Part shown: positions 7,914-15,763 of the stretch, one piece after another
Layout of the letters: the number at the start of each line of letters is the position of its first letter
How positions within the stretch are numbered: the first letter of the stretch is position 1
From: Streptomyces sp. TLI_171
GTDB taxonomy: Bacteria; Actinomycetota; Actinomycetes; Streptomycetales; Streptomycetaceae
Direction: 5' to 3'
DNA length: 64,000 bases
Assembly (NCBI RefSeq): GCF_003610255.1
Contig: NZ_RAPS01000001.1
Span: 4,402,001-4,466,000 of the forward strand
Notes under the pieces: model-generated
What the model was told of the DNA's origin: nothing
Seen by the model: the letters and a program-made list of their open reading frames with translations, nothing else
Database searches by the model: none
Position numbers and translations under genes: made by a program

Positions 7914-9194
7914 ATGACCGAGATCGCCGTCGAGTCCACCGCCGACGTCATCGTGGTCGGCGCCGGTCCGGCCGGCTCCACCACCGCGTACTGGCTGGCC
8001 CAGGCGGGCCTGGACGTGCTGCTGCTGGAGAAGACCGAGTTCCCGCGCGAGAAGGTGTGCGGCGACGGCCTGACCCCGCGGGCCGTCAAGCAGCTGGTGG
8101 ACATGGGCATCGACGTGTCCGCCGAGAACGGCTGGCTGCGCAACAAGGGCCTGCGGATCATCGGCGGCGGCGTCCGGCTGGAGCTGGACTGGCCGGACCT
8201 GGCCGCGTTCCCCGACTACGGACTGGTGCGCAAGCGCGCCGACTTCGACGAACTGCTGGCCCGGCAGGCGCAGAAGGCCGGCGCCCGGCTGTACGAGAAC
8301 TGCAACGTCAGCGGCCCGGTGCAGGACCGCACCGGGCGGATCACCGGCGTCACCGCCAAGCTCGGCCCGGACAAGCGCGAGGTCGAGTTCCACGCACCGC
8401 TGGTGGTGGCCGCCGACGGCAACTCCACCCGGCTCTCGCTGGCCATGGGCCTGCACCGGATCGAGTCCCGGCCGATGGGCGTCGCCTACCGGACGTACTT
8501 CACCTCGCCCCGGCACGACGACGACTACCTGGAGTCCTGGCTGGAGCTCTGGGACACCCGGGGCGGGCAGAAGAAGCTGCTGCCCGGCTACGGCTGGATC
8601 TTCGGCATGGGCGACGGCACCTCCAACGTGGGCCTCGGCATCCTGAACTCCTCGCCCGCCTTCGGCGACCTCAACTGGCGCGAGGTGCTGAAGAGCTGGT
8701 GCGCCAGCATGCCCGAGGAGTGGGGCTACACCCCGGAGAACATGACCGAGCCGATCCGCGGCGCCGCGCTGCCGATGGCCTTCAACCGGCAGCCGCACTA
8801 CACCAAGGGCCTGCTGCTGGTCGGCGACGCCGGCGGCATGGTCAACCCGTTCAACGGCGAGGGCATCGCCTATGCGATGGAATCCGGCCAACTCGCGGCC
8901 GGCGTCATCGTGCAGGCGATGGCCAGGATCACGCCCGAGGGCCGCGAGCGCGCCCTGGCGCGCTACCCGCAGATCCTCAAGGACACCTACGGCGGCTACT
9001 ACACGCTGGGCCGGGCGTTCGTGAAGCTGATCGGCAACGACAAGGTGATGCGGATCGCCGCCGAGCGCGGCCTCACCCACCCCGTGCTGATGAAGTTCGT
9101 CCTCAAGCTGCTCGCCAACCTGACCGACCCGACCGGCGGCGACGTCGCCGACCGCATCATCAACGGCCTGACCAAGGTCGCCCCGCGCGCCTGA
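7914..9194 (+). CDS. Geranylgeranyl reductase family flavoprotein, MenJ-like
   Basis: This 426-residue FAD enzyme has the Rossmann motif VVGAGPAGSTTAYWLAQAG at about residues 14-32, EKVCGDGLTPRAV near 46, and the second FAD site GDAGGMVNPFNGEGIAYAMESG near 305. It belongs to the geranylgeranyl reductase family, whose mycobacterial member MenJ hydrogenates one isoprene unit of menaquinone. Streptomycetes make partly saturated menaquinones, and this gene lies between menG and the nuo operon, so a quinone-tail reductase is the best reading. An alternative is saturation of other prenyl lipids. The start ATG follows GGAGAG. Confidence 0.85.
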   Translation: MTEIAVESTADVIVVGAGPAGSTTAYWLAQAGLDVLLLEKTEFPREKVCGDGLTPRAVKQLVDMGIDVSAENGWLRNKGLRIIGGGVRLELDWPDLAAFPDYGLVRKRADFDELLARQAQKAGARLYENCNVSGPVQDRTGRITGVTAKLGPDKREVEFHAPLVVAADGNSTRLSLAMGLHRIESRPMGVAYRTYFTSPRHDDDYLESWLELWDTRGGQKKLLPGYGWIFGMGDGTSNVGLGILNSSPAFGDLNWREVLKSWCASMPEEWGYTPENMTEPIRGAALPMAFNRQPHYTKGLLLVGDAGGMVNPFNGEGIAYAMESGQLAAGVIVQAMARITPEGRERALARYPQILKDTYGGYYTLGRAFVKLIGNDKVMRIAAERGLTHPVLMKFVLKLLANLTDPTGGDVADRIINGLTKVAPRA

Positions 9195-9327
9195 GCGGTG
9201 CCACCGGGCGGCGGGCGGGCGGAAAGCGCTTGCTCGCCGCCTTTCGCGTGCGAGAGGGTGGCGGCCCCACCTCTCTGTCCCGTCCGACGCCGCACGGGCC
9301 CCCGTCGAGCCTTCCGGGAGCCGTGCC

Positions 9328-10236
9328 ATGGCCGTGCTGTCCATCGATGCCCGTCCGCGACCGCTGCGGGACCTGCCGCTGCTGGCGGTGGCGGTGGTGT
9401 GGGGCTCCAGCTTCCTGGTGGTGAAGCGGGTCGCCGAGCCGGACACCGTGGTGGCGGTGCTGGCGCTGCGGTTCGGGCTGGTGCTGCCGCTGCTGGGAGC
9501 GGTGGTCGGGCGGCGGCTGCGCGGGCTGACGGCGGCGCAGTGGGGCGGCGGGGCGCTGCTCGGACTGGTGCTGGGCGCGATCTTCCTGCTGGAGACGTAC
9601 GGGGCGGTGCACACCTCGGCGACCAACGCCGGGCTGGTGATCAGCCTGACCATGGTGTTCACCCCGCTCGCGGAGGCCGCGCTGCGCCGGGTCGCGCCCT
9701 CGGCGGCGTTCCTCGGGGCGGCGGGCCTGTCGGTGCTGGGCGTGGCGCTGCTGACCGGTGACGGCGGCCTGCGGGCCCCTTCGGGAGGCGACCTGCTGGT
9801 GCTGGGCGCGGCCGGGGTGCGGACGGTCAACGTGCTCGCCAGCGCCCGGCTGCGGTCGGTCCGCGGGGTGGACGCGCTCGCCCTGACCTGGGTCCAACTG
9901 GCTTTCGCCACCGTGGTGTTCGTGGTCGCGGCGCCGTTCGCCGGCCCCTCGCCGCTGGCCGTCGCGGCCTCGTTCGATGCGCAGCGCTGGGCGCTGCTGC
10001 TGTACCTCTCGCTGTTCTGCACGCTGTTCGCGTTCTTCGTCCAGCTCTGGGCGGTGCGGGCCACTTCGCCGTCCCGGGTGAGCCTGCTGCTGGGCACCGA
10101 GCCGCTCTGGGCGGCGGTCTTCGGCATCGCGCTGGCCGGCGACCGACCCGGTCTGCTCGCCCTGTCGGGGGCGGTGGCGGTGCTGGCGGGCACCGAGTGG
10201 GGCCGGCGTCGGGCGCCCCTCCTTGAGAGCTTGTGA
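9328..10236 (+). CDS. EamA/DMT family transporter
   Basis: This 302-residue protein has ten predicted membrane helices arranged as two five-helix EamA repeats. Family features are AVVWGSSFLVVKRV in helix 1, TSATNAGLVISLTMVFTPL after helix 3, and RVSLLLGTEPLWAAVFG in the second repeat. Such drug/metabolite transporters export small metabolites; the substrate cannot be told from sequence. It stands alone, with 130 bp to menJ and more than 400 bp to nuoA. Its last codons overlap a TTGTGAAC element shared with the nuo upstream region. Confidence 0.85.
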   Translation: MAVLSIDARPRPLRDLPLLAVAVVWGSSFLVVKRVAEPDTVVAVLALRFGLVLPLLGAVVGRRLRGLTAAQWGGGALLGLVLGAIFLLETYGAVHTSATNAGLVISLTMVFTPLAEAALRRVAPSAAFLGAAGLSVLGVALLTGDGGLRAPSGGDLLVLGAAGVRTVNVLASARLRSVRGVDALALTWVQLAFATVVFVVAAPFAGPSPLAVAASFDAQRWALLLYLSLFCTLFAFFVQLWAVRATSPSRVSLLLGTEPLWAAVFGIALAGDRPGLLALSGAVAVLAGTEWGRRRAPLLESL

Positions 10237-10650
10237 ACGAAGGGTCAAGCGGGTGCGCCGACGGGTCCACCGGCCGGGTGAGATCCGATATCACGTAAAC
10301 CGGATCACTCCGAAATTTGCTTGATCAGCTGCAGAATTGATATGGGCCGTGGCCGAACGGCGGGCGTTCTGCGACGGATTGCGACTGTCTGTGGTCAAGT
10401 GCCTGCTGAGGGTGGATCGGTACTGATCGATCCCGTTCCGTCCGGCTTCGTCGGGTGGCGAAGATCACAAAGATCATCGGGAACTGCGTGTCGCAGATCA
10501 CAAGCCGACGGGCATAGGATGCGCTCCAACCTGGCTTTGTGAACTGCCTCACATGGAGCCGGATCTCACGAAGTGGATCATCGGTTCACCCCTGGTGACC
10601 TGGTGGTTCCGATCTGCAGTCAAGGACGACTGGACGGAGGGAGCGGGGCT
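10237..10650 (+). promoter_or_regulatory. nuo operon upstream region
   Basis: This 414-bp stretch holds no convincing gene; short reading frames here lack ribosome sites and family character. A candidate promoter has TAGGAT at 10515-10520 with a weak TCGCAG 18 bp upstream. The octamer GATCACAA occurs at 10463-10470 and 10497-10504. A Rex-like palindrome lies at 10537-10554. The ribosome site GGAGGGAGCGG precedes the nuoA ATG, giving a leader of roughly 120 nt. Confidence 0.5.
10537..10554. promoter_or_regulatory. Rex-like (NADH/NAD+) operator before nuoA
   Basis: The sequence TTGTGA-ACTGCC-TCACAT matches the Rex consensus TTGTGA-N6-TCACAA in all but the last base. It begins about ten bases after the expected transcription start from TAGGAT (10515-10520), a good position for repression. 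Rex senses the NADH/NAD+ ratio, which fits control of NADH dehydrogenase. The same half-site pattern can also bind Crp, so the regulator identity is inferred. Confidence 0.55.
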
Positions 10651-11010
10651 ATGAATGCCTACGCGCCGATCCTCGTACTCGGTGCCATCGCGGCGGCGTT
10701 CGCGGTCGGCTCCGTCGTGATGGCCTCGCTCACCGGCCCGAAGCGCTACAACCGGGCCAAGTTGGAGGCGTACGAGTGCGGCATCGAACCGACCCCGCAG
10801 CCGGTGGGCGGCGGTCGGTTCCCGATCAAGTACTACCTGACGGCGATGCTGTTCATCGTCTTCGACATCGAGATCGTCTTCCTCTACCCGTGGGCGGTCA
10901 GCTTCGACGCCCTGGGGATCTTCGGGCTGGTCGAGATGCTCGTGTTCATCGCCACCGTGTTCGTCGCCTACGCCTACGTCTGGCGTCGCGGCGGCCTGGA
11001 GTGGGACTGA
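10651..11010 (+). CDS. nuoA: NADH-quinone oxidoreductase subunit A
   Basis: This 119-residue membrane subunit of complex I has three helices. It shows the conserved loop YNRAKLEAYECGIEP with the reactive Cys, and AMLFIVFDIEIVFLYPWAV in helix 2, both hallmarks of NuoA/ND3. The ATG at 10651 follows GGAGGGAGCGG; an upstream in-frame ATG at 10573 has no such site. It is the first gene of a complete nuoA-N operon, in the order found in other actinobacteria. Confidence 0.97.
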   Translation: MNAYAPILVLGAIAAAFAVGSVVMASLTGPKRYNRAKLEAYECGIEPTPQPVGGGRFPIKYYLTAMLFIVFDIEIVFLYPWAVSFDALGIFGLVEMLVFIATVFVAYAYVWRRGGLEWD

Positions 11011-11078
11011 CAACACCCGGCCGCCGTTTGTGAACGGGCGGACAAGCCACCGGACTCGAGGGCATTGAGAGGGAACTG

Positions 11079-11633
11079 ATGGGTATCGAGGAGAAGCTGC
11101 CGAGCGGCTTTCTGCTCACCAGCGTGGAGGCCGCCGCGGGCTGGGTGCGGAAGGCGTCGCTCTTCCCGGCCACCTTCGGTCTGGCCTGCTGCGCGATCGA
11201 GATGATGACCACCGGCGCGGGCCGCTACGACCTGGCCCGGTTCGGCATGGAGGTCTTCCGCGGCTCGCCGCGGCAGGCCGACCTGATGATCGTGGCCGGC
11301 CGGGTCAGCCAGAAGATGGCGCCGGTGCTGCGGCAGGTCTACGACCAGATGCCGAACCCGAAGTGGGTCATCTCGATGGGCGTGTGCGCGTCCTCCGGCG
11401 GCATGTTCAACAACTACGCGATCGTCCAGGGCGTCGACCACATCGTGCCGGTGGACATCTACCTGCCGGGCTGCCCGCCCCGCCCGGAGATGCTGATGGA
11501 CGCGATCCTGAAGCTGCACGAGAAGATCCAGCACGAGAAGCTCGGCGTGAACCGCCGCCGGGCCGAGGAGGAGGCCGAGCGCCTCGCGCTGCAGGCCACC
11601 CCGACCAGCGAGATGCGGGGGCTGCTGCGATGA
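11079..11633 (+). CDS. nuoB: NADH-quinone oxidoreductase subunit B
   Basis: This 184-residue peripheral-arm subunit carries cluster N2, the last iron-sulfur cluster before quinone. Ligands are the tandem CC in FGLACCAIEMM, the Cys in ISMGVCASSGG, and the Cys in YLPGCPPRPEML. Its charged C-terminal tail (about residues 150-184) is longer than in E. coli. The stop overlaps the nuoC start in ATGA. Confidence 0.97.
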   Translation: MGIEEKLPSGFLLTSVEAAAGWVRKASLFPATFGLACCAIEMMTTGAGRYDLARFGMEVFRGSPRQADLMIVAGRVSQKMAPVLRQVYDQMPNPKWVISMGVCASSGGMFNNYAIVQGVDHIVPVDIYLPGCPPRPEMLMDAILKLHEKIQHEKLGVNRRRAEEEAERLALQATPTSEMRGLLR

Positions 11634-12340
11634 CGGACCCTCAGAAGCCCGAAGTCCCGGCCACCAGGCGGGAGATCCCGGTCGAGGTGGTCGGCGCCCG
11701 GCAGGGCATGTTCGGCGCCGGCGGCACCGGCGACACCTCCGGCTTCGGCGGCCTGAACGCCCCGATCGTGCTGCCCGGCCCGAGCGAGCGCCCGTACGGC
11801 GGCTACTTCGACGAGGTGGCCGACGAGTTCGAGGGCGCGCTGGAGGAACAGGGCCTCGACCCGGCCGAGGTGATCGGGAAGACCGTCGTCGACCGCGGCG
11901 AGCTGACCTTCCACATCGAGCGCGAGCACCTGCTGAACTCGGTGCGCATCCTGCGCGACGACCCCGCGCTGCGGTTCGAGCTCTGCCTCGGCGTCAGCGG
12001 CGTGCACTACCCGGGCGACAAGGGCCGGGAGCTGCACGCGGTCTACCACCTGCGCTCGATCACCCACACCCGGCTGATCCGGCTGGAGGTGACCGCGCCG
12101 GACGCGGACCCGCGGATCCCGTCGGTGGTGAGCGTCTACCCGACCAACGACTGGCACGAGCGGGAGACCTACGACTTCTTCGGCCTGGTCTTCGAGGGCC
12201 ACCCGGCGCTCACCCGGATCATGATGCCGGACGACTGGCTGGGGCACCCGCAGCGCAAGGACTACCCGCTCGGCGGCATCCCCGTCGAGTACAAGGGCGC
12301 CCAGATCCCGGCTCCCGACCAGCGGAGGTCGTACAGCTGA
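11630..12340 (+). CDS. nuoC: NADH-quinone oxidoreductase subunit C
   Basis: This 236-residue subunit joins the peripheral and membrane arms. The conserved C-terminal signature is ERETYDFFGLVFEGHPALTR, followed by DDWLGHPQRKDYPLGG. The first 60 or so residues (Pro/Gly-rich, with RQGMFGAGGTGDTSGFGG) form an extension also seen in other actinobacterial NuoC proteins. It is separate from nuoD, unlike the fused nuoCD of E. coli. Both ends overlap neighbours through ATGA. Confidence 0.96.
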   Translation: MTDPQKPEVPATRREIPVEVVGARQGMFGAGGTGDTSGFGGLNAPIVLPGPSERPYGGYFDEVADEFEGALEEQGLDPAEVIGKTVVDRGELTFHIEREHLLNSVRILRDDPALRFELCLGVSGVHYPGDKGRELHAVYHLRSITHTRLIRLEVTAPDADPRIPSVVSVYPTNDWHERETYDFFGLVFEGHPALTRIMMPDDWLGHPQRKDYPLGGIPVEYKGAQIPAPDQRRSYS

Positions 12341-13668
12341 TGAGCAGCACCCACTACGAAGCAGGGTCCCGGGAGACCACCGAGGGACGGGTGTTCACCG
12401 TCACCGGCGGCGACTGGGGCGAGGTCGCGGAGGCCGTGGCGGGCGCCGACGACGAGCGGATCATCGTCAACATGGGCCCGCAGCACCCGTCCACCCACGG
12501 CGTGCTGCGGCTGATCCTGGAGATCGACGGCGAGACGGTCACCGAGGCCCGCTGCGGCATCGGCTACCTGCACACCGGCATCGAGAAGAACATGGAGTTC
12601 CGCTCCTGGGTGCAGGGCACCACGTTCGTGACGCGGATGGACTACCTCACCCCGCTGTACAACGAGACCGCCTACTGCCTGGCCGTCGAGAAGCTCCTCG
12701 GGATCACCGCCGATGTGCCCGAACGGGCCACCGTGATCCGGGTGCTGATGATGGAGCTGAACCGGATCTCCTCGCACCTGGTGGCGCTGGCCACCGGCGG
12801 CATGGAGATCGGCTCCACCACCCTGATGATCTACGGCTTCCGGGACCGCGAGGTCGTCCTCGACATCTTCGAGCTGGTCACCGGCCTGCGGATGAACCAC
12901 GCGTACGTCCGCCCCGGCGGCCTGGCCCAGGACCTGCCGCCCGGCGCGGTCGACAGGATCCGCGAGGGCGTGAAGCTGCTCCGCGGCCGGATGCACGAGT
13001 ACGACAAACTCGCCACCGACAACCCGGTGTTCAAGGCCCGGCTGGTCGACGTCGGCTTCCTCGACCTGCCCGGCTGCCTGGCCCTCGGCGCCACCGGCCC
13101 GATCCTGCGGGCCACCGGGCTGCCGCACGACCTGCGCAAGTCCGAGCCGTACTGCGGGTACGAGAACTACGAGTTCGACGTGGCGGTGGCCGACACCGCC
13201 GACTCCTACGGGCGGTTCCTGATCCGCCTGGAGGAGATGAAGCAGTCGCTGCGGATCGTCGAGCAGTGCCTGGACCGGCTGAAGCCCGGACCGGTGATGG
13301 TGGCCGACAAGAAGATCGCCTGGCCGTCCCAGCTGGCCGTCGGCCCGGACGGCATGGGCAACTCGCTGGACCACATCCGGAAGATCATGGGCACCTCGAT
13401 GGAGGCCCTGATCCACCACTTCAAGCTGGTCACCGAGGGCTTCCACGTTCCGGTCGGGCAGGCGTACGCCGCGGTGGAGTCGCCCAAGGGCGAACTCGGC
13501 GTGCACGTGGTCAGCGACGGCGGCACCCGGCCCTACCGGGTGCACTTCCGCGACCCGTCGTTCACCAACCTGCAGACGATGGCCGCGATGTGCGAGGGCG
13601 CCCCGCTGGCCGACGTGATCGTGTCGGTGGCCGGGATCGACCCGGTGATGGGAGGCGTGGACCGGTGA
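12340..13668 (+). CDS. nuoD: NADH-quinone oxidoreductase subunit D
   Basis: This 442-residue 49-kDa-type subunit, related to the large subunit of [NiFe] hydrogenases, lines the quinone pocket with NuoB. It contains NMGPQHPSTHGVLRL with the quinone-contacting His, GYLHTGIEKNMEFR, and ESPKGELGVHVVSDGG. The Asp/Glu/His residues expected of quinone-reducing NuoD are visible, so it looks functional. The ATG sits in an overlap with the nuoC stop, and the stop overlaps the GTG of nuoE. Confidence 0.97.
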   Translation: MSSTHYEAGSRETTEGRVFTVTGGDWGEVAEAVAGADDERIIVNMGPQHPSTHGVLRLILEIDGETVTEARCGIGYLHTGIEKNMEFRSWVQGTTFVTRMDYLTPLYNETAYCLAVEKLLGITADVPERATVIRVLMMELNRISSHLVALATGGMEIGSTTLMIYGFRDREVVLDIFELVTGLRMNHAYVRPGGLAQDLPPGAVDRIREGVKLLRGRMHEYDKLATDNPVFKARLVDVGFLDLPGCLALGATGPILRATGLPHDLRKSEPYCGYENYEFDVAVADTADSYGRFLIRLEEMKQSLRIVEQCLDRLKPGPVMVADKKIAWPSQLAVGPDGMGNSLDHIRKIMGTSMEALIHHFKLVTEGFHVPVGQAYAAVESPKGELGVHVVSDGGTRPYRVHFRDPSFTNLQTMAAMCEGAPLADVIVSVAGIDPVMGGVDR

Positions 13669-14405
13669 GCAGCACAGAACTCGGCCTGCCGGCGCTGCCG
13701 GCCAAGCCCTACCCGCCGGAGGTCGAGCAGCGACTGGCCGCCGACGCGGCCGAACTGATCGCCCGTTACCCGCAGTCCCGCTCGGCGCTGCTGCCGCTGC
13801 TGCACCTGGTGCAGGCCGAGGACGGCTGCGTCACGCCGACCGGGATCCGGTTCTGCGCCGAGCAGTTGGACCTGACCACGGCCGAGGTGACCGCAGTCGC
13901 GACCTTCTACACGATGTACCGGCGGCGCCCGGCCGGCGAGTACCACGTCGGCGTCTGCACCAACACGCTGTGCGCGGTGCTCGGCGGCGACCAGATCTTC
14001 GACGAGCTCTCCGAGCACCTCGGGATCGTCAACAACCGCACCACCGAGGACGGTTCGGTCTCGATCGAGCGGATCGAGTGCAACGCGGCCTGCGACTACG
14101 CGCCCGTGGTGATGGTCAACTGGGAGTTCTTCGACAACCAGACCCCGGACAGCGCCAAGCAGCTGGTCGACCAGCTGCGGGCCGGCCAGGAGGTCCGGCC
14201 GACCCGCGGCGCCAAGCTCTGCTCGTTCAAGGAGACCTCGCGGATCCTGGCGGGCTTCCCCGACGAGCGCCCCGGCGCCAACGACGAGTCCGGGGCCGGC
14301 GGCGCCCCCTCGCTGGCCGGCCTGCGGTTGGCCAAGGGCGAGGCGCTGCCCGGCACTCCGGGCGCCAAGGTGGTCTCCCCCCGGCACGAAGGGACGGAAG
14401 CGTGA
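13665..14405 (+). CDS. nuoE: NADH-quinone oxidoreductase subunit E
   Basis: This 246-residue thioredoxin-like subunit binds the [2Fe-2S] cluster N1a through CTNTLC (C-x4-C) and CNAAC (C-x3-C). A helical domain precedes it (SRSALLPLLHLVQAEDG). A roughly 70-residue Gly/Ala-rich C-terminal tail follows the cluster domain, longer than in E. coli. GTG at 13665 forms a GTGA overlap with the nuoD stop. Confidence 0.96.
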   Translation: MSSTELGLPALPAKPYPPEVEQRLAADAAELIARYPQSRSALLPLLHLVQAEDGCVTPTGIRFCAEQLDLTTAEVTAVATFYTMYRRRPAGEYHVGVCTNTLCAVLGGDQIFDELSEHLGIVNNRTTEDGSVSIERIECNAACDYAPVVMVNWEFFDNQTPDSAKQLVDQLRAGQEVRPTRGAKLCSFKETSRILAGFPDERPGANDESGAGGAPSLAGLRLAKGEALPGTPGAKVVSPRHEGTEA

Positions 14406-15763
14406 TGACCTCCGCCGAGCCGGCCGAGAAGCTGCTCTCCCCGGTCCTCTCCGCGTCCTGGGACGACCACCGCCCCTGGACCCTCGACACCTACCGCCGG
14501 CACGGCGGCTACGACGGCCTGCGCGCCGCCCTCGCGATGGCCCCGGACGACGTGATCGCCCTGGTCAAGGACGCGGGCCTGCGCGGGCGCGGCGGCGCCG
14601 GCTTCCCGACCGGGATGAAGTGGCAGTTCATCCCGCAGAACGACGGCAAGCCGCACTACCTGGTGGTCAACGCCGACGAGTCCGAACCGGGCACCTGCAA
14701 GGACATCCCGCTGCTGTTCGCCAACCCGCACTCGCTGATCGAGGGCATGATCATCGCCTCGTACGCGATCCGCTGCGAGCACGCCTTCATCTACCTGCGC
14801 GGCGAGGTCGTGCCGGTGCTGCGCCGCCTGCAGGCCGCGGTCGCCGAGGCCTACGCGGCCGGGCTGCTCGGCCAGGACGTCCAGGGCTCCGGCATCAACC
14901 TGGACATCACCGTGCACGCCGGCGCGGGCGCCTACATCTGCGGCGAGGAGACGGCGCTGCTGGACTCGCTGGAGGGCCGCCGCGGCCAGCCCCGGCTGCG
15001 GCCGCCGTTCCCGGCGATCGCCGGCCTGTACGCCTGCCCGACGGTGGTGAACAACGTCGAGTCGATCGCCTCGGTGCCGCCGATCCTGGCCCGCGGCAAG
15101 GACTGGTTCAAGTCGCTGGGCACCGAGAAGTCGCCCGGCTTCACGCTGTACTCGCTGTCCGGGCACGTCACCAACCCCGGCCAGTACGAGGCCCCGCTCG
15201 GCGTCACGCTCCGTCAGCTGCTGGACATCTCCGGCGGCGTCCGGGCCGGGCACCGGATCAAGTTCTGGACCCCGGGCGGCTCCTCCACGCCGATGTTCAC
15301 CGAGGAGCACCTCGACGTCCCGCTGGACTACGAGGGCGTCGGCGCGGCCGGCTCGATGCTCGGCACCAAGGCCCTGCAGGTGTTCGACGAGACCACCTGC
15401 GTGGTGCGGGCCGTCACCCGGTGGACCGAGTTCTACGCCCACGAGTCCTGCGGCAAGTGCACCCCCTGCCGCGAGGGCACCTACTGGCTGGTCCAGCTGC
15501 TCAAGCGGATCGAGGCCGGCCAGGGCGTCGCGGGCGACCTGGAGAAGCTGCTGGACATCGCCGACAACATCAACGGCAAGTCCTTCTGCGCGCTGGGCGA
15601 CGGCGCCGCCAGCCCGATCGTCTCCTCGCTGCAGCACTTCCGCGCCGAGTACGAGCAGCACGTCAACGAGCACCGCTGCCCGTTCGACCCGGCGGCCTCC
15701 ACCGTCTGGGCCGACCGGGCCTCCGTCCACGAGTCCGCCACCGAGAGGGAGGTGCACGCGTGA
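14405..15763 (+). CDS. nuoF: NADH-quinone oxidoreductase subunit F
   Basis: This 452-residue subunit binds NADH, FMN and cluster N3. The glycine-rich nucleotide loop is GLRGRGGAGFPTGMKW near residue 60. The FMN/NADH region is VVNADESEPGTCKD, and the [4Fe-4S] motif SCGKCTPCREGTYW lies near residue 350 with a distant fourth Cys in KSFCALGDGA. ATG 14405 overlaps the nuoE stop by one base. GTG 14402 would add one residue with a four-base overlap, and the two cannot be separated by sequence alone. Confidence 0.97.
   Translation: MTSAEPAEKLLSPVLSASWDDHRPWTLDTYRRHGGYDGLRAALAMAPDDVIALVKDAGLRGRGGAGFPTGMKWQFIPQNDGKPHYLVVNADESEPGTCKDIPLLFANPHSLIEGMIIASYAIRCEHAFIYLRGEVVPVLRRLQAAVAEAYAAGLLGQDVQGSGINLDITVHAGAGAYICGEETALLDSLEGRRGQPRLRPPFPAIAGLYACPTVVNNVESIASVPPILARGKDWFKSLGTEKSPGFTLYSLSGHVTNPGQYEAPLGVTLRQLLDISGGVRAGHRIKFWTPGGSSTPMFTEEHLDVPLDYEGVGAAGSMLGTKALQVFDETTCVVRAVTRWTEFYAHESCGKCTPCREGTYWLVQLLKRIEAGQGVAGDLEKLLDIADNINGKSFCALGDGAASPIVSSLQHFRAEYEQHVNEHRCPFDPAASTVWADRASVHESATEREVHA

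Noticed and set aside
10277..10308. Terminator after the EamA gene (GTG/ATCCG paired with CGGATCAC)
   Set aside because: The stem is short and bulged with no T-tract, so it is too weak to call.
10321..10542. Short plus-strand frame in the nuo upstream region
   Set aside because: It lacks a ribosome site, has irregular codon use, and overlaps the candidate nuo promoter and Rex-like site.
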